64,000 nucleotides of DNA from Lepisosteus oculatus (taxonomy: Eukaryota; Chordata; Actinopteri; Semionotiformes; Lepisosteidae): the NCBI RefSeq assembly GCF_040954835.1, contig NC_090711.1, positions 3,727,501 through 3,791,500 of the forward strand. The letters are read 5' to 3'. This document shows positions 21,181-35,035 of this stretch, in pieces. The notes below the pieces were generated by a model. That model ran no database searches. It saw only the letters and a program-made list of their open reading frames with translations, and was not told where the DNA came from. The translations under genes and the position numbers were made by a program. Numbering within the stretch: position 1 is the first letter of the stretch; each line of letters opens with the position of its first letter.

Positions 21181-23079
21181 CCTGGGTCGTGCTCTTTGCG
21201 GTAATAACTTATACACTTGTATTCTTTATCTTCTGCAGCAAACAGGATATTGTTTTTGAGTTTTAAAATGAGATGGCTGTCCCGTCTAAAATATAGACGT
21301 GTTTTTCCGTGTAATCCCAAAGGTGCAATCTATTTCTGGGTTCTGGCATTCTGTCAGCGAGTACTAGGTAGAAGTAACTTACAAAACAAGAGTACCCCTC
21401 CCCTCTCCGATACTACGACGCTTTCTCTAGCCTGTGTGGTTTAAACAGCAGAAACGTAAAGTTGATAATGGTTATTTTTATTTTGCCATTTTAATTTTAA
21501 TTGTTGCTGTAAAACACACAGAAAGACACAGAGCAAGTCTATATTGCCCTGCCTCAAGACAAGCAACCTATCTGACTTGCAGAAAAGAGTCCAGTCTAAA
21601 AAAAAAAGCTTACTATCATGAGCGATTTCTAATACTGTATTCATTCTTCAAGAGAATTGTGGTATTATTTAACCTTCGTGTTAAGTATACCAGCAAGTTT
21701 ACTAGCCATTTCCCCTGCAGGGATGTTAAAAAATCTTGGATGTGAAGATTAATTATAATTGCACCATAATTTTGCATCAGATGGATCAATACAAGATAAT
21801 ATGCATAAAGAGGGACTGTTTATACTATTAGTATAATACTTATGGTCAATACAGTATTCACCGACTTAATTTTATTTGTTTCTAACATCAATACAATCTT
21901 TCTATAAAGAATATGAACTTTTCATAATCGTTTTGTAGCAGACAACGGTATAACATAAAAATGCTACTAACTGTTCCATGGCAACACAACATATCTGTGT
22001 ATAATGGTCTGGAAGATATTTACTTAGAATACACACAAAGACTGCTTGTACTGCCTTAGTATAAAACAAATAAAACATTTTGGCCAGAGTCCTTGTACTT
22101 CTAACATTATCCCATTACATAATGTCTCGTAATACAAAAAGCATTTCAACTTCCTTACTTTGATGTAATCAAACACTAAGTTTCAAATTATTCTAGAAGT
22201 ACTTTTCAAAATTACTCAAAGACTAAGGAAATAAAAAACAATATTCATCCTTCATCTCTGTTAGAAGACTTGGTGGGTGATATTTTCTTTACTGGGATAT
22301 AACAGTTTGACAAGATAATATAGTCACCTAGTTTATGATCAAGATTTTTCCGGTATGGAACTGTGTTTTTGTTCTTAATGCCAAAGAAAAGAAATATATT
22401 TAAGAAAAAATCACAAATGGTTTGGCTACATGTCGGTGGAGACCCGTATGGTTTTCCAAGCAGTTGAGTGAAATGTAGTGATCTCAGCAACGTGCCGCTG
22501 TCCTGAACGCTGTACCAAAAACCGTGCAGCATGTTGTCTCCTCCCTGTCTTTATTAAATCTGTCTTGATAAATGTTGATGTTGCTAAATATTTAGGGAAG
22601 CCTTGAGGATGTTGTCTCTCCGTTCTCAAAGGGTTAAATCAGGCCTCAGTAAATCTAAATCTATAACCTGACGCTGGACAATAGTTGCTAAAAATACTCT
22701 GTCTGACAAAGGGGCCTGCCAGTAAGTATAAATAGAAAATGTGGATAACTGTGGTATTTCTTCTCTTAAATCTGATTCACCTATGTGTCATTTGGGTGTG
22801 TGAGTTTATAAAATCTAAAACCATAGATGTTTTAGAGACCATACACATTTGCTCAAAATTGGAAAATGTAATGTGTGAGAAAAGGTGAAACTTTAATGTC
22901 TGTTCATTTTAATTTATATGTTGACTTACATCAGTTTACAAGTTTACATGTGACTTAGCTCGTACTGTATTTACAACATCAGTTGTCGCTTTGTCTTTCT
23001 TTTCTCTCATACTGTCTCAAAGTAAGTAAGACTACTGGAGCTGTCTTATTTTAATAAGAACTGTGACGTTGAGCTTAAT

Positions 23080-23300
23080 GCTTAAAACTGTCTGGAGTGA
23101 CACAGGGCTGGCTAGCCTCTGGTTAAATTGTCATCCAGATAACGCAGCAGATTATCAGATTCAATTAAAGAGCTAATGGAGCTTTGCAACAAGCCTGCCT
23201 ATTATCATGTGACAAGAGACACTGAGACTGGCCGCCTCTCTGTCAGAGTCTAGAGTGCGTCAGGCCTGCGGTGACTGTTTGATTGTTTGGCACCTTACTG
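23080..23300. promoter_or_regulatory. Candidate enhancer patch
   Basis: It contains AGATAA (23137-23142), TTATCA (23152-23157 and near 23202) and CAATTAA (23162-23168) within about 70 bp, in complex non-repetitive sequence. The motif cluster is seen; enhancer function is a guess. Confidence 0.25.
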
Positions 23301-23440
23301 CTTAAAACAACAAAGAAGTTCAGACGCCACGGGCTTTAATCTGAAAACATGAGGGACGAGCTCACACATGCAGCAAAGTTAGCGACGTACAGACTTTTGA
23401 ATTTGTACACCACAGATATAAAATTTGGAAAAATAAATTG

Positions 23441-23462
23441 TTTTTTTTTTTGGGGGGGGGGG
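23441..23462. repeat. T11-G11 homopolymer junction
   Basis: Eleven T residues are followed directly by eleven G residues. Similar C runs lie at 27700-27712 (13) and 30531-30544 (14). Lengths may be unreliable in assembly. Confidence 0.9.
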
Positions 23463-23689
23463 TTTGGTTCCATGAGTTAAACAGTGGTGAATCACAAAAT
23501 CTGAGTTTTGCTTTTAAGGCATGTTCTGTCACACAAAAGCCACAAGCACACAGAACTAACAGCCTCGTCATCCAACCCGCCTGGAGAGCCGAAAGTCAGT
23601 CGTTCACTTAAGCCTTGGTGAAATTATCATCATTCCTTTTTGCATGCATGCTTTTGTCCAAAAGAACTTCCTTTTGTCTCATTTCTATA

Positions 23690-23811
23690 GCTGGACATTT
23701 TAGTGCCTAAAGCAATTTGCTCAAGGAGGCAATAGCAGTGTGCCACCTGGGTTTAGATCCCAGAACCTACCAGTATCAAGTCCAGAGCAAGAACCACTAC
23801 TCCCTCTTTTA
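23690..23811 (-). mobile_element. tRNA-derived SINE, minus strand
   Basis: 'tttgctcaaggaggcaatag', 'gtgtgccacctgggtttag' and 'agagcaagaaccactactcc' are the reverse complement of the tRNA-like head of the fish SINE also present near 49.8 kb. No terminal repeats were found. Confidence 0.6.
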
Positions 23812-26800
23812 TTTCCCACTTGCTAATCTCGCACACACTGGGCGTCGACGGAATCGAAATGGCTACACTTTCTGCCAACTATTTCTCCACAGCACACACA
23901 GTGCACAGATCGTTATGTTGGGTCACACAGATCAGGTGCTTTACCCTGAGCTCTGATGAATGCACAGCGCTCTGCAGCCGAGGAGTGAAAACAGTGGTCA
24001 TGTTGATAATTCATCGTGACTAATAGAATTCCTTTTCTAAGTAATGTGCACGCCCTGGGATGGTAAACATGCACAGTTTTATTTGAAATGTCTTATCTTA
24101 ATAAGTGCAAAAACAGTGGTCTGGCACTTGTGGCCATACAGTGACTATGCCATCAGTGTCCCTAGACACTTCAGGGTACAAATGTGAGATAGGAAACATG
24201 ATGTATTACGATAAGTCCTTTTAAGAATGAGAAACTGACACCTCCATTTTTATTCTGCCCCTTGCTTCTTATCTGCACTGCAGAGTCATTCACCTTATTT
24301 GAGTTCCAGTCTCAGTCTGGGCTTCAAACTCAAGGTGTTTCTTGCTTTACAAGATCCTTCAAGGGAGATGCACATTCTAGCTCCAGAAGTCTTTTATGGT
24401 TGCTATGAGGATACAGTACAGAGCAAGTCCGTGAATATTCTTTGCCCACTGATGTTGTGGACCTAGAATAAGCTTGGCTTTATTGGTTAACATAAACTGA
24501 AATTGGAAAAGAGTCTTTTACAAGGAAGTGTGACTGCTCACTGTTTCATTGTTCTGCAAAAACGTTTCCTAAATCTGAGTTTGAAACCTGAATTTTAATG
24601 TGCTTTCATAATGAATGGTGAGATTATTAATATGCTTATTCCCAGTTCCCACAGCAAGATCAGGTCTCAAAAACCAAATAACTTTATACGCTCACACACC
24701 AAACATATTTTACTCACACAAATGTATGATTGTACAATTTCAACAGAATACTTTTGATTCAGAGGATGTAAAAGAAAAGAAAAAATGACAATTGAGAAGA
24801 GACTCATAATAAAAGTCCAGAACAGATTCAGGTGGCAGATTGTATCCTTGTGATCTTCAAACGCTTTCTTGAATAACAAATTCACACCGTCACTGAAACG
24901 CTAAAGTTTTCACTTAGAAAATAAGAGAAAGTTGTTATGTTGTGAAATCTTTTTTTTAACATTTGGATAAGACAGAAATCTCAAAGAGGAAAAAGTGTTG
25001 TTTTACCCTTAAAAATAGAGCTGCCAAAGAGCACAAATAAAAGAATTAACCATGTTTATAGGAATGAAACAGTCTAGCTAAATAAAGATCCCCCTTAATT
25101 TATTTTTCAGATGAGAAATTTCTCACTGTTCCGATTGATCTGCTGCATACTGTGGCTGCTGGCTTACAATCACAGCCACTTGCAACCCAGGTGCAAGCTG
25201 GACCTTGTTGCTGAGTGACCTGGGCCCCCTCCTTTATGTGAAGTCCTTTGGGATCCTGTGGTATGAAAAGCTCTATGTACTGTACATGCAAGGAATTATG
25301 GTGGTCTGTGCTGCAAGGTGCCACTGCAAAGGTAATGAGCAAGATATCCATCTTTCCCTGAAGCTTATTGTTATATAATACATCCATAAAAGTAACAAAT
25401 GAAATATCAGCTTTTCTGAGGAATAAATAAGTTGTTTAATGGAGCAAAGATGTTGCATGTGCAAATAGCTTGCCTCTCAAAGGTCAAGAGGGTTTCAGAG
25501 CTCTGAGCAAAGGTTCCCTTACAACCAGCCGTACAATAAACCAAAGTACGTCTCCAGGCAATGTGCACTGCGGGGCATTCAATATCAATAATAGGAAACC
25601 AGTGTGCTCCTATGTTAACATATTAGACAAGAGTTTATTTTTATGACATTTAAAAGGCTCCATAATCTAGAAGCAATGACAGTCCATAAATATCAGTGTT
25701 TTGGTTATAGCGCTGTAAATGGTAATATAGGAGGAGGTAAACATTAATTCTCTTGGCTTCAGACACAGCGCACTTTGTGGCTCGGTGAGTCAACAGGCTC
25801 AGATGGGTGCCAAAGTCCTTGCATGGGGGGCACCTCCTGTTGTAAAGAGAGCCGGACTGGCAGCCACATGCCAGCCTTTCTCCCACACAAACATTCCCAC
25901 TCTGAGTCTCCCTGAACCTTGGAATTGCTCGTGGAAGCTAAATAAGTGCATGTTTGCTTCCCAGAAGCCTGAAAGAATCTGAAGGTATGTGAAGGAAAGC
26001 CCACCTGGTACGGCTTTCTGACATACAGTATATGATGTTAGTCAGCACTGGGCTCACCTTCTGAGATCATCTGCGCAAATAACACTGGCAATCTGTATTC
26101 CAAAAGGAATATGAACATGATTAAAAACATTATGGTCATTATTAATATTAAGGAAATAGCAGTACTTAACACAATTCATAACGATAAGATCTGCTAATAT
26201 ATAATAATGCACAGCGAAAAAGCTCAAAACATGATAATGTTAAAAAAAACAAAGTAGATAGTCCCTTTTAACTTTAAATTGGTGGTTGGTGACGTTCCAT
26301 ATTCTGTCAAATATCTTCCTTTGTCTCAATAAAAGTAATTATATTGTTTTTGTATTTGGAAAGCACAGACCTAGATAAAAGGAGCTCTTGGCGCATGTTG
26401 AATGATACATATTTAACAAAGGCTTTTTGAACTCATTCTGTTGAACGTGAGGGTATAATCTGAACGAGGAGCGCTAACCTAAACTGTTTCTACATTCATG
26501 ACAATTTTTGTTTTCCAATCCACATCCTAGCACAGGGAATTCAATTTCTGGAGATACAACCTGCTGAAAAAAAAATGCAGCAAAAATGACAAAATGAAAA
26601 GCTTTGGAAGTTCTTGCCCGTGTAAATTTGGAAGCATAACTTTAGAAAGCATGCACATGAATTCAAACAACAGGCTACGGTGCTGTAATCCCAGATTAAC
26701 GAACACAGCACTTACATGGTTTGAACTCCATATGTTGACCTTGGATGGCAATACACAACTGACCTCAGTAAAGTCAATAGTCCTAGAAAATGTTTTACCA

Positions 26801-27699
26801 TTTTCCTTGACCCTTGCAGAAGATTTCCTGTTGAAAATGATTTATTACAGGGTTATTATTAGGGATTGCTCGCACATTCCGGACTGTCCGTTATTTTTTC
26901 CTTCTTGTGGAGAACGAAAACGACGAAAGACACAAACAGGACAGAGCTGATTAAAAGCTGGCACCTTAAACGTGCTTCACAGCTTCCCACCATCCAGAAT
27001 ATGTGGTCTCCTTTGGAAAAGGGAAGTAGTCTGGGGAATGCTACAACAGAACACCTAGAAATTCGATCAGAGAGTATTATGGAGCTGGGGAAAGTTAGTT
27101 TTATGGATTATACAGATATTTCATTTAAACACATATTTTACACAATGTTCATAACTAGATATGTGCCAGGATTGGAAATCACTGTAGGATAAATGAAAAT
27201 TAATTGGTTTTATATACAGCTTTGTGTTTCTCACTTTACAACATTGCCTGAAGTTCTTCAATACAAGTTAGTTTCTCAATACAATCCGCCTCTAGGAAGT
27301 ATCCATAAAAAGGGGCAATAGGAATGATTCAGTGTGCTAAATTCAAATAGTGGATTGCATTTAGTGGTTTTCCACGATTACAGCTGCTGACTGTGAAATA
27401 ATGAATCATTTATTCCCTTTGTCGATAATTCAGATAATTCGGACACCACTTTATGTATCAAAACACAGGAGCAAATTTGGAATTTAGACCCAGCCAGATC
27501 TGTATCATTTCCAGGAAGGGCAAGCTCCCTTTAAAAGGTATATGAAGGAAGAGCTCCAAAGATAATCTTCTAATTAATGAGGTAATTGCCCACTGTTTTT
27601 TTTTTGTTACCTTCAGGAATAGACACAGGGGAGGAGAGAGGTCTTTATTTAGCTGTCATCATGTTTGCTGTGCCAGTGTCTGCGGCAAGGCCTCCCTCT

Positions 27700-27712
27700 C
27701 CCCCCCCCCCCC
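27700..27712. repeat. C13 homopolymer
   Basis: A run of 13 C within a C-rich stretch. The complementary strand could form G-rich structures. Confidence 0.9.
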
Positions 27713-28284
27713 AAAGCCATCCATCTTCACAGCTGACGGGGGTTCCTGCCCGCCAGGCTGTCCAGGAAGACACAGTGGAGCCAGGTCCCCAGAGGTCAAG
27801 TCCAGGTGGCCGATCTCGGTGGCACCCAGCCTGCCCACTCCTCCTGCCCCGCGCCCACCTCTGGGGTGGGGGACAACGTCAGGGTAAGGTTCATGCATGG
27901 TTCGATGACCAAACAACCTTTTAACGAACAGCTACCTTCTGCCGGTCATTTATTTCACTTGCACTCACCTCACTTTTTATACTGTTTTGTCATAATAGTG
28001 CCGTTAAGCATCCTGGGATGCCGCACACTACTGACATCTATCACTACAGTACTCCAATGTATTTAAGTTGCATTGTTATTGTATATATCATTACAAACAG
28101 GGCTGCAAAAAACTGATTTTGGGGGAACACAGGTACCAATGGCTTAAGGTGTGTAGAGAGATTTTTTTCTTGTTTCTTTTTTTGGCTGTTTTTTTTTCTG
28201 GTCTGATTTTCTATTTGTTTTTCACTTAATATCCCCCCATCTTTTTGTTTTTTTTATAAAGGGAAAACAGCATTGGCAAACGAT

Positions 28285-28345
28285 AGGCGCTTTGAGAAGC
28301 TACCTTTAAAGGTGCTATATAAAATAAAGTGTATTATTATTATAC
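28285..28345 (+). repeat. LINE/SINE 3' tail fragment
   Basis: The sequence ggcgctttgagaagctacc, then aaaggtgctatataaaataa, followed by an ATT run, is the same tail as at the end of the LINE copy near 35.4 kb. Only the tail is recognisable here. Confidence 0.65.
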
Positions 28346-28769
28346 AGTATGTCCCAGCGTGCCATCCCAGCATGCACCACTGAAACAGGCCTTTTCAGGA
28401 GGGTTAGCTCTCCGAGTTTTACTCTTGTACTAAACAAGCCAGTTTTTCAAACACGCACAGAGAAAAGCAGGATAAGGGAGTGATGTAATGTACCCAAGAA
28501 TCTTGGGCGATTGTGCACACAATGCCAACAATCAAAACTTAGAAAGGAATTCTTGATATTTGCCTTTCGAAAGTTTAAAGCACATTCCTGACAGTTGTGT
28601 ACTCCTCAGTTACAGACCCAGAAAAATGCTGAGTCCTGGAATGATCTTTCTTGATTTTTCTTGTTAACTCCCCACACAGAGAAGATTTAGAGTGACGTGT
28701 GGTCATTCTACACTTGATCATATCACAGCTTTGATCCTTCCCTTTCCCTGTTACACTAGAAAAAACAAA

Positions 28770-28880
28770 AGTCAATTAAAGAGGCCTAATTAAACTGTCA
28801 CCAGCTGCTCTAACAGCATGGTTGCCGTAATGCAGTAATTAGCATGGCTTCTAAGAAACTATGAAGGGCCATCGCAAGCA
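28770..28880. promoter_or_regulatory. Candidate conserved non-coding element
   Basis: Complex sequence with repeated homeodomain cores (caattaa, taattaa, gtaattagc) around 28773-28843. No repeat or coding signal. Judged by texture only. Confidence 0.22.
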
Positions 28881-30530
28881 CATTATTGGAGCATGTCAGT
28901 TTATCTCGAAGTAGGCCAGATTTTATTCATTTCCAGGAAATTGTGTCTGTCATTTTTAGTCAGTTGTGTACACCACTGTAAACCACAGGGTGAAAGACAC
29001 AAGAGACCCAGCTTCTGCATGCTAAAAATGTACATCTTTACTCCAAAGATTAACACACAACTGGTATGGCCCCTTCTGTTACTGAAAAAAAAAGTGAAGC
29101 ATGATCCTGTTTTTTTTGTTGTTGTTTATTTTTACCTCCATAATAAGATGAAGTTTCGCAACATCTATATAAAGCCTGCCTTTCCTTTCCTGCTTTCCCA
29201 CTGAGACGCTGAGCTCTGTAGAGAATGTCAGGTCCTGCCCCCATTCAAAAAATAAAGCAAAACAAGTTACTAATAAATGCTATAACTCCAAAACACACAA
29301 CAAGTTAAAGCTGACAACAAAAGATAAGATGAAATGGAAGAAACAATGTGGGGTGTTTGGGTTGTGGTCTCAGTAACGGAGCCTGGTCTATCAATAAAAT
29401 TGATGCAAGCCTCCCAGTGCCCCCCCAGCCAGAGCACAGAATATGTAGATCTTTCCACATGACTTACTATGTAGGGAGTAGGTATAGGGAGTCTGGTTTG
29501 GATTCTGCCTTCATAAGTCAGATTGATAGCCCATGTTTGTGAAGCTGCAGGATGCCTGTGGGAATGCTATGTCACATTGTCCTTTCCGGCTGTTCTCATG
29601 CTCAGACCCTTTTCCATCAAGGTGACAGCACATTTCTGCATCTTGGAATATGGAACAGAAACACAAGGAGCTGTCATGACCAGCAAGAGGTGAATGCAAA
29701 CTGTGATTGTAGCTGCAACTTGACCACACAGGAAAAAAAGTTACCTACACTATATCTCCCATGAGCCTTTGCTACAAGGATAACTTCATGATGTCTGATA
29801 ATCTGCACTGTAATCGCTGCATTGTTTCTCATATGAAGCCTGAACCTCATATGGGCTATATTGTATGACGAGAACAGTGTTTGGGAGAGTAAAAAATCTA
29901 CTTTTTCAATCTTGTGTTTGCAAATGCCTTGAATCTAGTACTGACTGGGCCAGCTGGACCAGCACACCAGAACTACAGTTGTTCTACAGATCTCAGTAGC
30001 ATGACACTGATACTAGTATAATTAACTAATAGTGGCTGCTTCCTAGGAAAGTCCATTGTTCCATAAGCACTTTAACTTTCAAATATTAGCAAAAGCAGGC
30101 ACGTTCCTTGCATAGACTCATTCCTGAAAACTATTTTTTTTTTTTGCTGAATAATGGAGAGAGAGTCTATGTACCTATTATCAGAACATTTTTTAAGAGC
30201 TGTGGTTTTAACAGGACTTGCCCTGGTACGAGCTCCAGCTCCACAGAATGGTTAACCCTGCAGGGCCCAGGCACGCGTGGAGGTGGCAGCGTGTGTTATC
30301 TTGCAGGAGAGAGCTTTAATGTAATACCATCTTGGGGAGAGCTCATGGAAGGAGGGGGCTGGGTGTTGAGTGATTGTTGCCAGGTACAGTTATGGCATCA
30401 CCTAAGCATGTGCTGTTTTCCCACAGAGACACCTTTGGAAACTATTACGCTATATTCACAGTTATGCCAAGGTTGTGTGAACCCATTCTGTTATTTTTAT
30501 TCTAGTTATTGACAAATTGGCAGTGGTTGA

Positions 30531-30544
30531 CCCCCCCCCCCCCC
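30531..30544. repeat. C14 homopolymer
   Basis: A run of 14 C in otherwise AT-rich DNA. Confidence 0.9.
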
Positions 30545-31418
30545 GTTCCTGTTTGCGGAACAGCATGTGTTGTTTTAACTGGTGTTTGTGTGTCCTACAA
30601 GTCTCTACAGCAGCATGATTTTCCAGCATTATAGAGGGAATTATTTGAACTCTCAGATTTTAATTGTAGGTTTTGCAATGTGGATAAATAAAGCTTTTCA
30701 ATTTGGTGCACACACACACGTATACAGATCTCTTCGCTTTGCAGCTAATTTACCATGCATCCTGCTGTCCATGGAAATATTCCTTTGAAAAACTAAACAA
30801 GGCTTATAAAACTCTTGGCAACTATAGTAGGGTTTATTAACAACCTGTCAGTAGTGGTCCTATAGGAATACCTTCGTGCCACATCATTACCACTGCCTTA
30901 CACAAACTCGTTAATTCACTCTGATTTATGTACTCCGTACCAACTGATACCCCAGCCAGTATACTTGCCACACTCAAACTGCTGTTCAGAATGAGAGAGA
31001 CAGAGCTACTTTTTCCCTTATGCACTTTGGATAACCTCAGACATGCTTTCTTTCCCTTCAGATAAATTGAAACCATTTTTTTAAAGAAATGTGCTAAGAT
31101 GCTGGTCATTTCACATTCAGAAAACCTTGAAGAAAGGTTACACAGGGAGTCCATCCGCAGATTTATAGATATGTCTGGGATCCTCCTTAAAAATTTAAAT
31201 CATGACTTGTTTGATTGCATGGAGGAGGGCTTCTTTTTCTTCCTTTAGGGAAAGCAGATTGCCGGACCTTTTTCAAGCCATGTTTGGTAGCTAGATTTCG
31301 TTCTCATACACCTCAGTGTGTGTAGGGCACCATCCAAAGCCTTGTTTCACCATCAAGAAGCATCCATTAGGGGGCGGTCTCCGAACCACATAAACATTTC
31401 TGAATTCTTCTCGTTTTT

Positions 31419-31447
31419 GTGTTGCCTATGACCGTGTTGCCTATGAC
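31419..31447. repeat. 15-bp-period tandem duplication
   Basis: 'gtgttgcctatgac' occurs at 31419-31432 and again at 31434-31447. Confidence 0.85.
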
Positions 31448-31889
31448 TGCCATTATATTTGCACTATAAAGAACACAAGAGTTTAGGGCAATGCTTTCAA
31501 AGGGTATAATGAGCGTTATAACCCATACGGACAAAGAAAAGTAACTATAACAGGGGCAGATTGTGGGTCACACCACATCCTAGTTGTTTTTCCTTGGAGT
31601 ACGTCAAATCCATGAGGATAGAGGACAAAAGACACAGCGTATAATATCATATCCATATACTTTAGGTGGCATTTTATACCTGTTGCATGATTTTTTTTCT
31701 TTCTGATAGTCTTGTGTTTTTGGTCCCAAGGGATTCTACTAGTAAAGGTTCTCACTGAGAGCACGATTGAGTTCAGTGACCCAGTTGCCATTAGTTCAGG
31801 CTTGGGTGACATCACTGGCCAACTATACCCAAGATTCCCTGATTATCAGTGCCCAATTGGCTAAATACGGCAGGGAGGAGGGGCTGGGA

Positions 31890-32115
31890 TCAGTTTTCCC
31901 TCTGAGAAAACTGCAGCTTCCCAGGTCCCCACAAGCTTGCAGTGACATCAGCAAGAGAAATGCTGCTCTTCCAATCAGGGCCAACTCTCCTGTCAGACGC
32001 TATAGAGGAGGCAGCAGGTGGAAAAGGAGACTGGCTTGTGAAGAGAGTGGACAGGAGGAGCCCTGGCCCATTCTCACCCTGCAGTGCAGGGGTCATGGCA
32101 GTGAGCCAAGATGCA
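31890..32115 (+). repeat. Unclassified interspersed repeat, copy 1
   Basis: 'cttcccaggtcc', 'gcttgcagtgacatcagc' and 'actctcctgtcagacgctat' recur in the same order near 55.86-55.95 kb. The family is not recognised. Confidence 0.5.
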
Positions 32116-32379
32116 AGCAGACCTCTGGCCTCAAATAAGAATTCCAAATTAAAAATGCAAAACCGATGCTCGAAAACAATTTGTATTGTGTTTTTCCTTA
32201 CTGTTTAGCAAATGCACCTCCTTGGAAAAACCCCCTCAATGTGCTTTAGTGAGGAGGTGTTGGAGGTATTGAGTGCCATCTAGAATATTTCCAGACGTCT
32301 TCACTCATGTTCAGGGTCAGAAATTCAGCGCTGGAATGGATTTGCTAGTACTGTACTGCTCACTGGCGTGGCAAAGGAA

Positions 32380-32600
32380 AGTGGCTAATTGGACACCCGC
32401 AACCGTTTAGTAACAGCACAGCAGGAACAAGCTGCCGATATTTAAAAATCCTTTTAAGACCGAGCGCTGCGCAGACAATTAAAATTGACCGCAGGTTCTT
32501 ACAGTGCAGCACAGTGGGGGAAAGTCTGGAGCTGTTTGAAGGTCCCTTGTTATTTCACAGGCATGGTCTTATTGTTCCAGGTCCTGTAAGACAAAGGGTT
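32380..32600. promoter_or_regulatory. Candidate conserved non-coding element
   Basis: Non-repetitive, moderate GC, with ctaattgg and caattaaaattg cores and a cluster of CpG sites ('accgagcgctgcgcag'). No open frame. Judged by texture only. Confidence 0.22.
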
Positions 32601-35035
32601 AAGTAAATGTTTTTAAAAGATAAGGTCCTCCTGTTGACAGCCAGCAGGCTCCAATGGCCCAAACAGGACAGCTCCCTGACTGTGATGAATGAGAAGGGCA
32701 ATTTTTCTCTCTTTTTCTCATTTTCGGCGGCCGGAGGAGAATAGGTAGACGCCAGGGGTCACGGAGGAGGATGCCAGCCATGCGATGGGTGACGGGGAGA
32801 GGTACTTGGTGTGAGCGTGTGTTTCTATGTGTGTGCGCGTCGCGGAGCTGGTACGGTTTGAGAGGGGAGGGGGTTCGTTTGCTTAATGGTCCTGTAGCTG
32901 TAGCTACTATCTGAAAAAGAAAGACTGTGTGTCTAGCCAGAAAACAAGTCTTGTATTTGTTTTAAAGCCCTCAGCTAAATTTTTCCATTCCCAGAGTCCA
33001 TTCCATTTCACATGATAGCTGATAAGCACAGGAGTGAGTGTGTGTGTTAACTCAATGCACAGAGACTTACAGTATCCCCTGTCTTCTCCAAGTATCCTTC
33101 ACAGTCTGTGTGCGCCTTTCTGGGAGTGTAAATCTGTAACGTGGGACAGCTGTTTGCTTCTGTCTGTCTATCTACCAAACTATCTCTCAGTTTAGCCTGT
33201 AATTGTACCTGGTAGATATTAAATTCTTCAGTTGTCCGTCAGCTGTAGGTGAGAGTACAGATAACACTGTGTGAAGCCCCATGGCTTCTGGAGCTCCATA
33301 AGCGCTTAGAGTCTGAAACAATCGTCCAGCTGCATTCCCATCTCTTTCTGTAATCCACCATCACAATTTGACCCGAATTACTGTATGTGACTTCCAGTTG
33401 AATGGAGGGAGCTATACGAATGCTGCACACCTCTGATGGCACATCTGTAATAGCCCCACACATCTCTAAAACGATGAAGAAAACTCAACTTTGTTCCCTG
33501 TCAATTTATTTTTCCAGTTTTTCACATTATAAAGGGAATTGAAATTTTCTAATAGAGGCGTAACACACACTGGCAGAGTCTGTATATGTGCAGTCCTTTG
33601 CAAGTAAACAATTAGACATTTAGGTGGGTAATGAATTAGGCAGTGAAATAAACAGACTGAAAATTGCCTAGACAGAAATGCTAAACACTCAAATAGATTA
33701 TAAACCCCAGTTCATTATTACTAAGTAATAGTACCTTGCGGTATTTTGCTCAATGTGTGCTCTTATCTTAAAAATCATAGTGTCCTGACACTCTAAACCT
33801 GACAAATAAGAGGTGCAGAATGTCTGTTTAAAAAACAGCCTTCTTTTTTAAACTATTACTCCCCTGAAGTTACAACCTAAATATTACACATTGGCGGTGC
33901 TGGATTTTAATGTTATTTAAAGGATCAGCCCCAAGTGATATTTGTTATAGTTAATTTCCAAAAACATTGCGGTGCATCAATTCTAAACCCACTCGTGCCT
34001 CAGAGTGTCAGTTCTGTGTAGAGTGATATTATTTCAGGAAGTGGTGTTTATTCATTTCTTCAGGTGTCCCTTTTCCGTGGGCATCTGGGGTGCGTTGTTA
34101 ACATCTGCCTGGAGTGATAACGGGGTGATTGCACACACTGGATGACATGTCAGCTAAAGAGTGCACTGCCTCTCACGGCTGTCGCTGTTTAATGAGCTCA
34201 TCCCCAAGACTCTGTAATATTAGGCTGCCCTGCGAATTGTAGTGAAAATCAGAAAAGTCGGGCAAGCTTCTGGCTTTTTAAGCCTTACAGGCTGAAAAGC
34301 TCTCCTAACACAGTAATACACCTATAAGCATATCAGCTCCAGCAAAGCTCCTGGGGTTGAGGTGATACCTCATCCCCCGCCTTCCATTTTTTTCAAGGTG
34401 CCATCTTCTGTCTGTTATGCTGCGTAGGGTTGAAAAGAAACAACAACAAGTGTATGTTAAAAAACAGAAAGTACCAACCAGCTGGCCCGCTTGAGTGTTT
34501 AGACAACCAGAACAATGCTTCCTTTCTTTAGCCAAGGTGACGGGAATGTGCAGCTGCCTCACACATTGATATTTTTAACCTTATTCCCAATTAGACGTGT
34601 GAATTGTGAAATACCTTAGCCGCAGAGCAGTGGTGGGAGAGCCAGGGGTGGCATAGTGGGCTGAGGGAGACAAACCTACAAGGTTTACTCTCCTTGCCTT
34701 ATCTGTGGCCCTGGTCAGTGTCCTGCTGTCAAGCCTTGAAGTAATTTATGTCAGAGCTCAGAAAGTTTACTTATCTCTCTCCCCCCAAACACACACACAC
34801 ACCCACCCCCTCTGTGACTGGCTCCCCCTATCCCAGTCAGGCTGTCTCCTGCACAGAAGGCCGGCCTTTTCCTGCAGCAGACAGGAGACTGGGAGCAGGG
34901 AGGGAGGCGGAGGAGGAGGGAGAGAGGGCGCTCTAAGAGTTACCACCCTGTCAAAGATACAAGGGTGTTTTGGAAAAAATATCACCGAGTGGAAGGAGAA
35001 GTGGAGAATTGTAATGACCAAAGCACAATGCCCTT

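Larger units (their letters stand above)
17076..35035. other. Gene-free interval, first half
   Basis: AT-rich, with scattered old repeats (listed separately) and no open frame carrying a recognisable domain. Candidate regulatory patches are noted at 23.08-23.30, 28.77-28.88 and 32.38-32.60 kb. Nothing else is recognised. Confidence 0.6.

Noticed and set aside
30108-30512. 134-aa plus-strand open frame in the intergenic gap
   Set aside because: No domain, no splice partners, low-complexity composition; probably chance.
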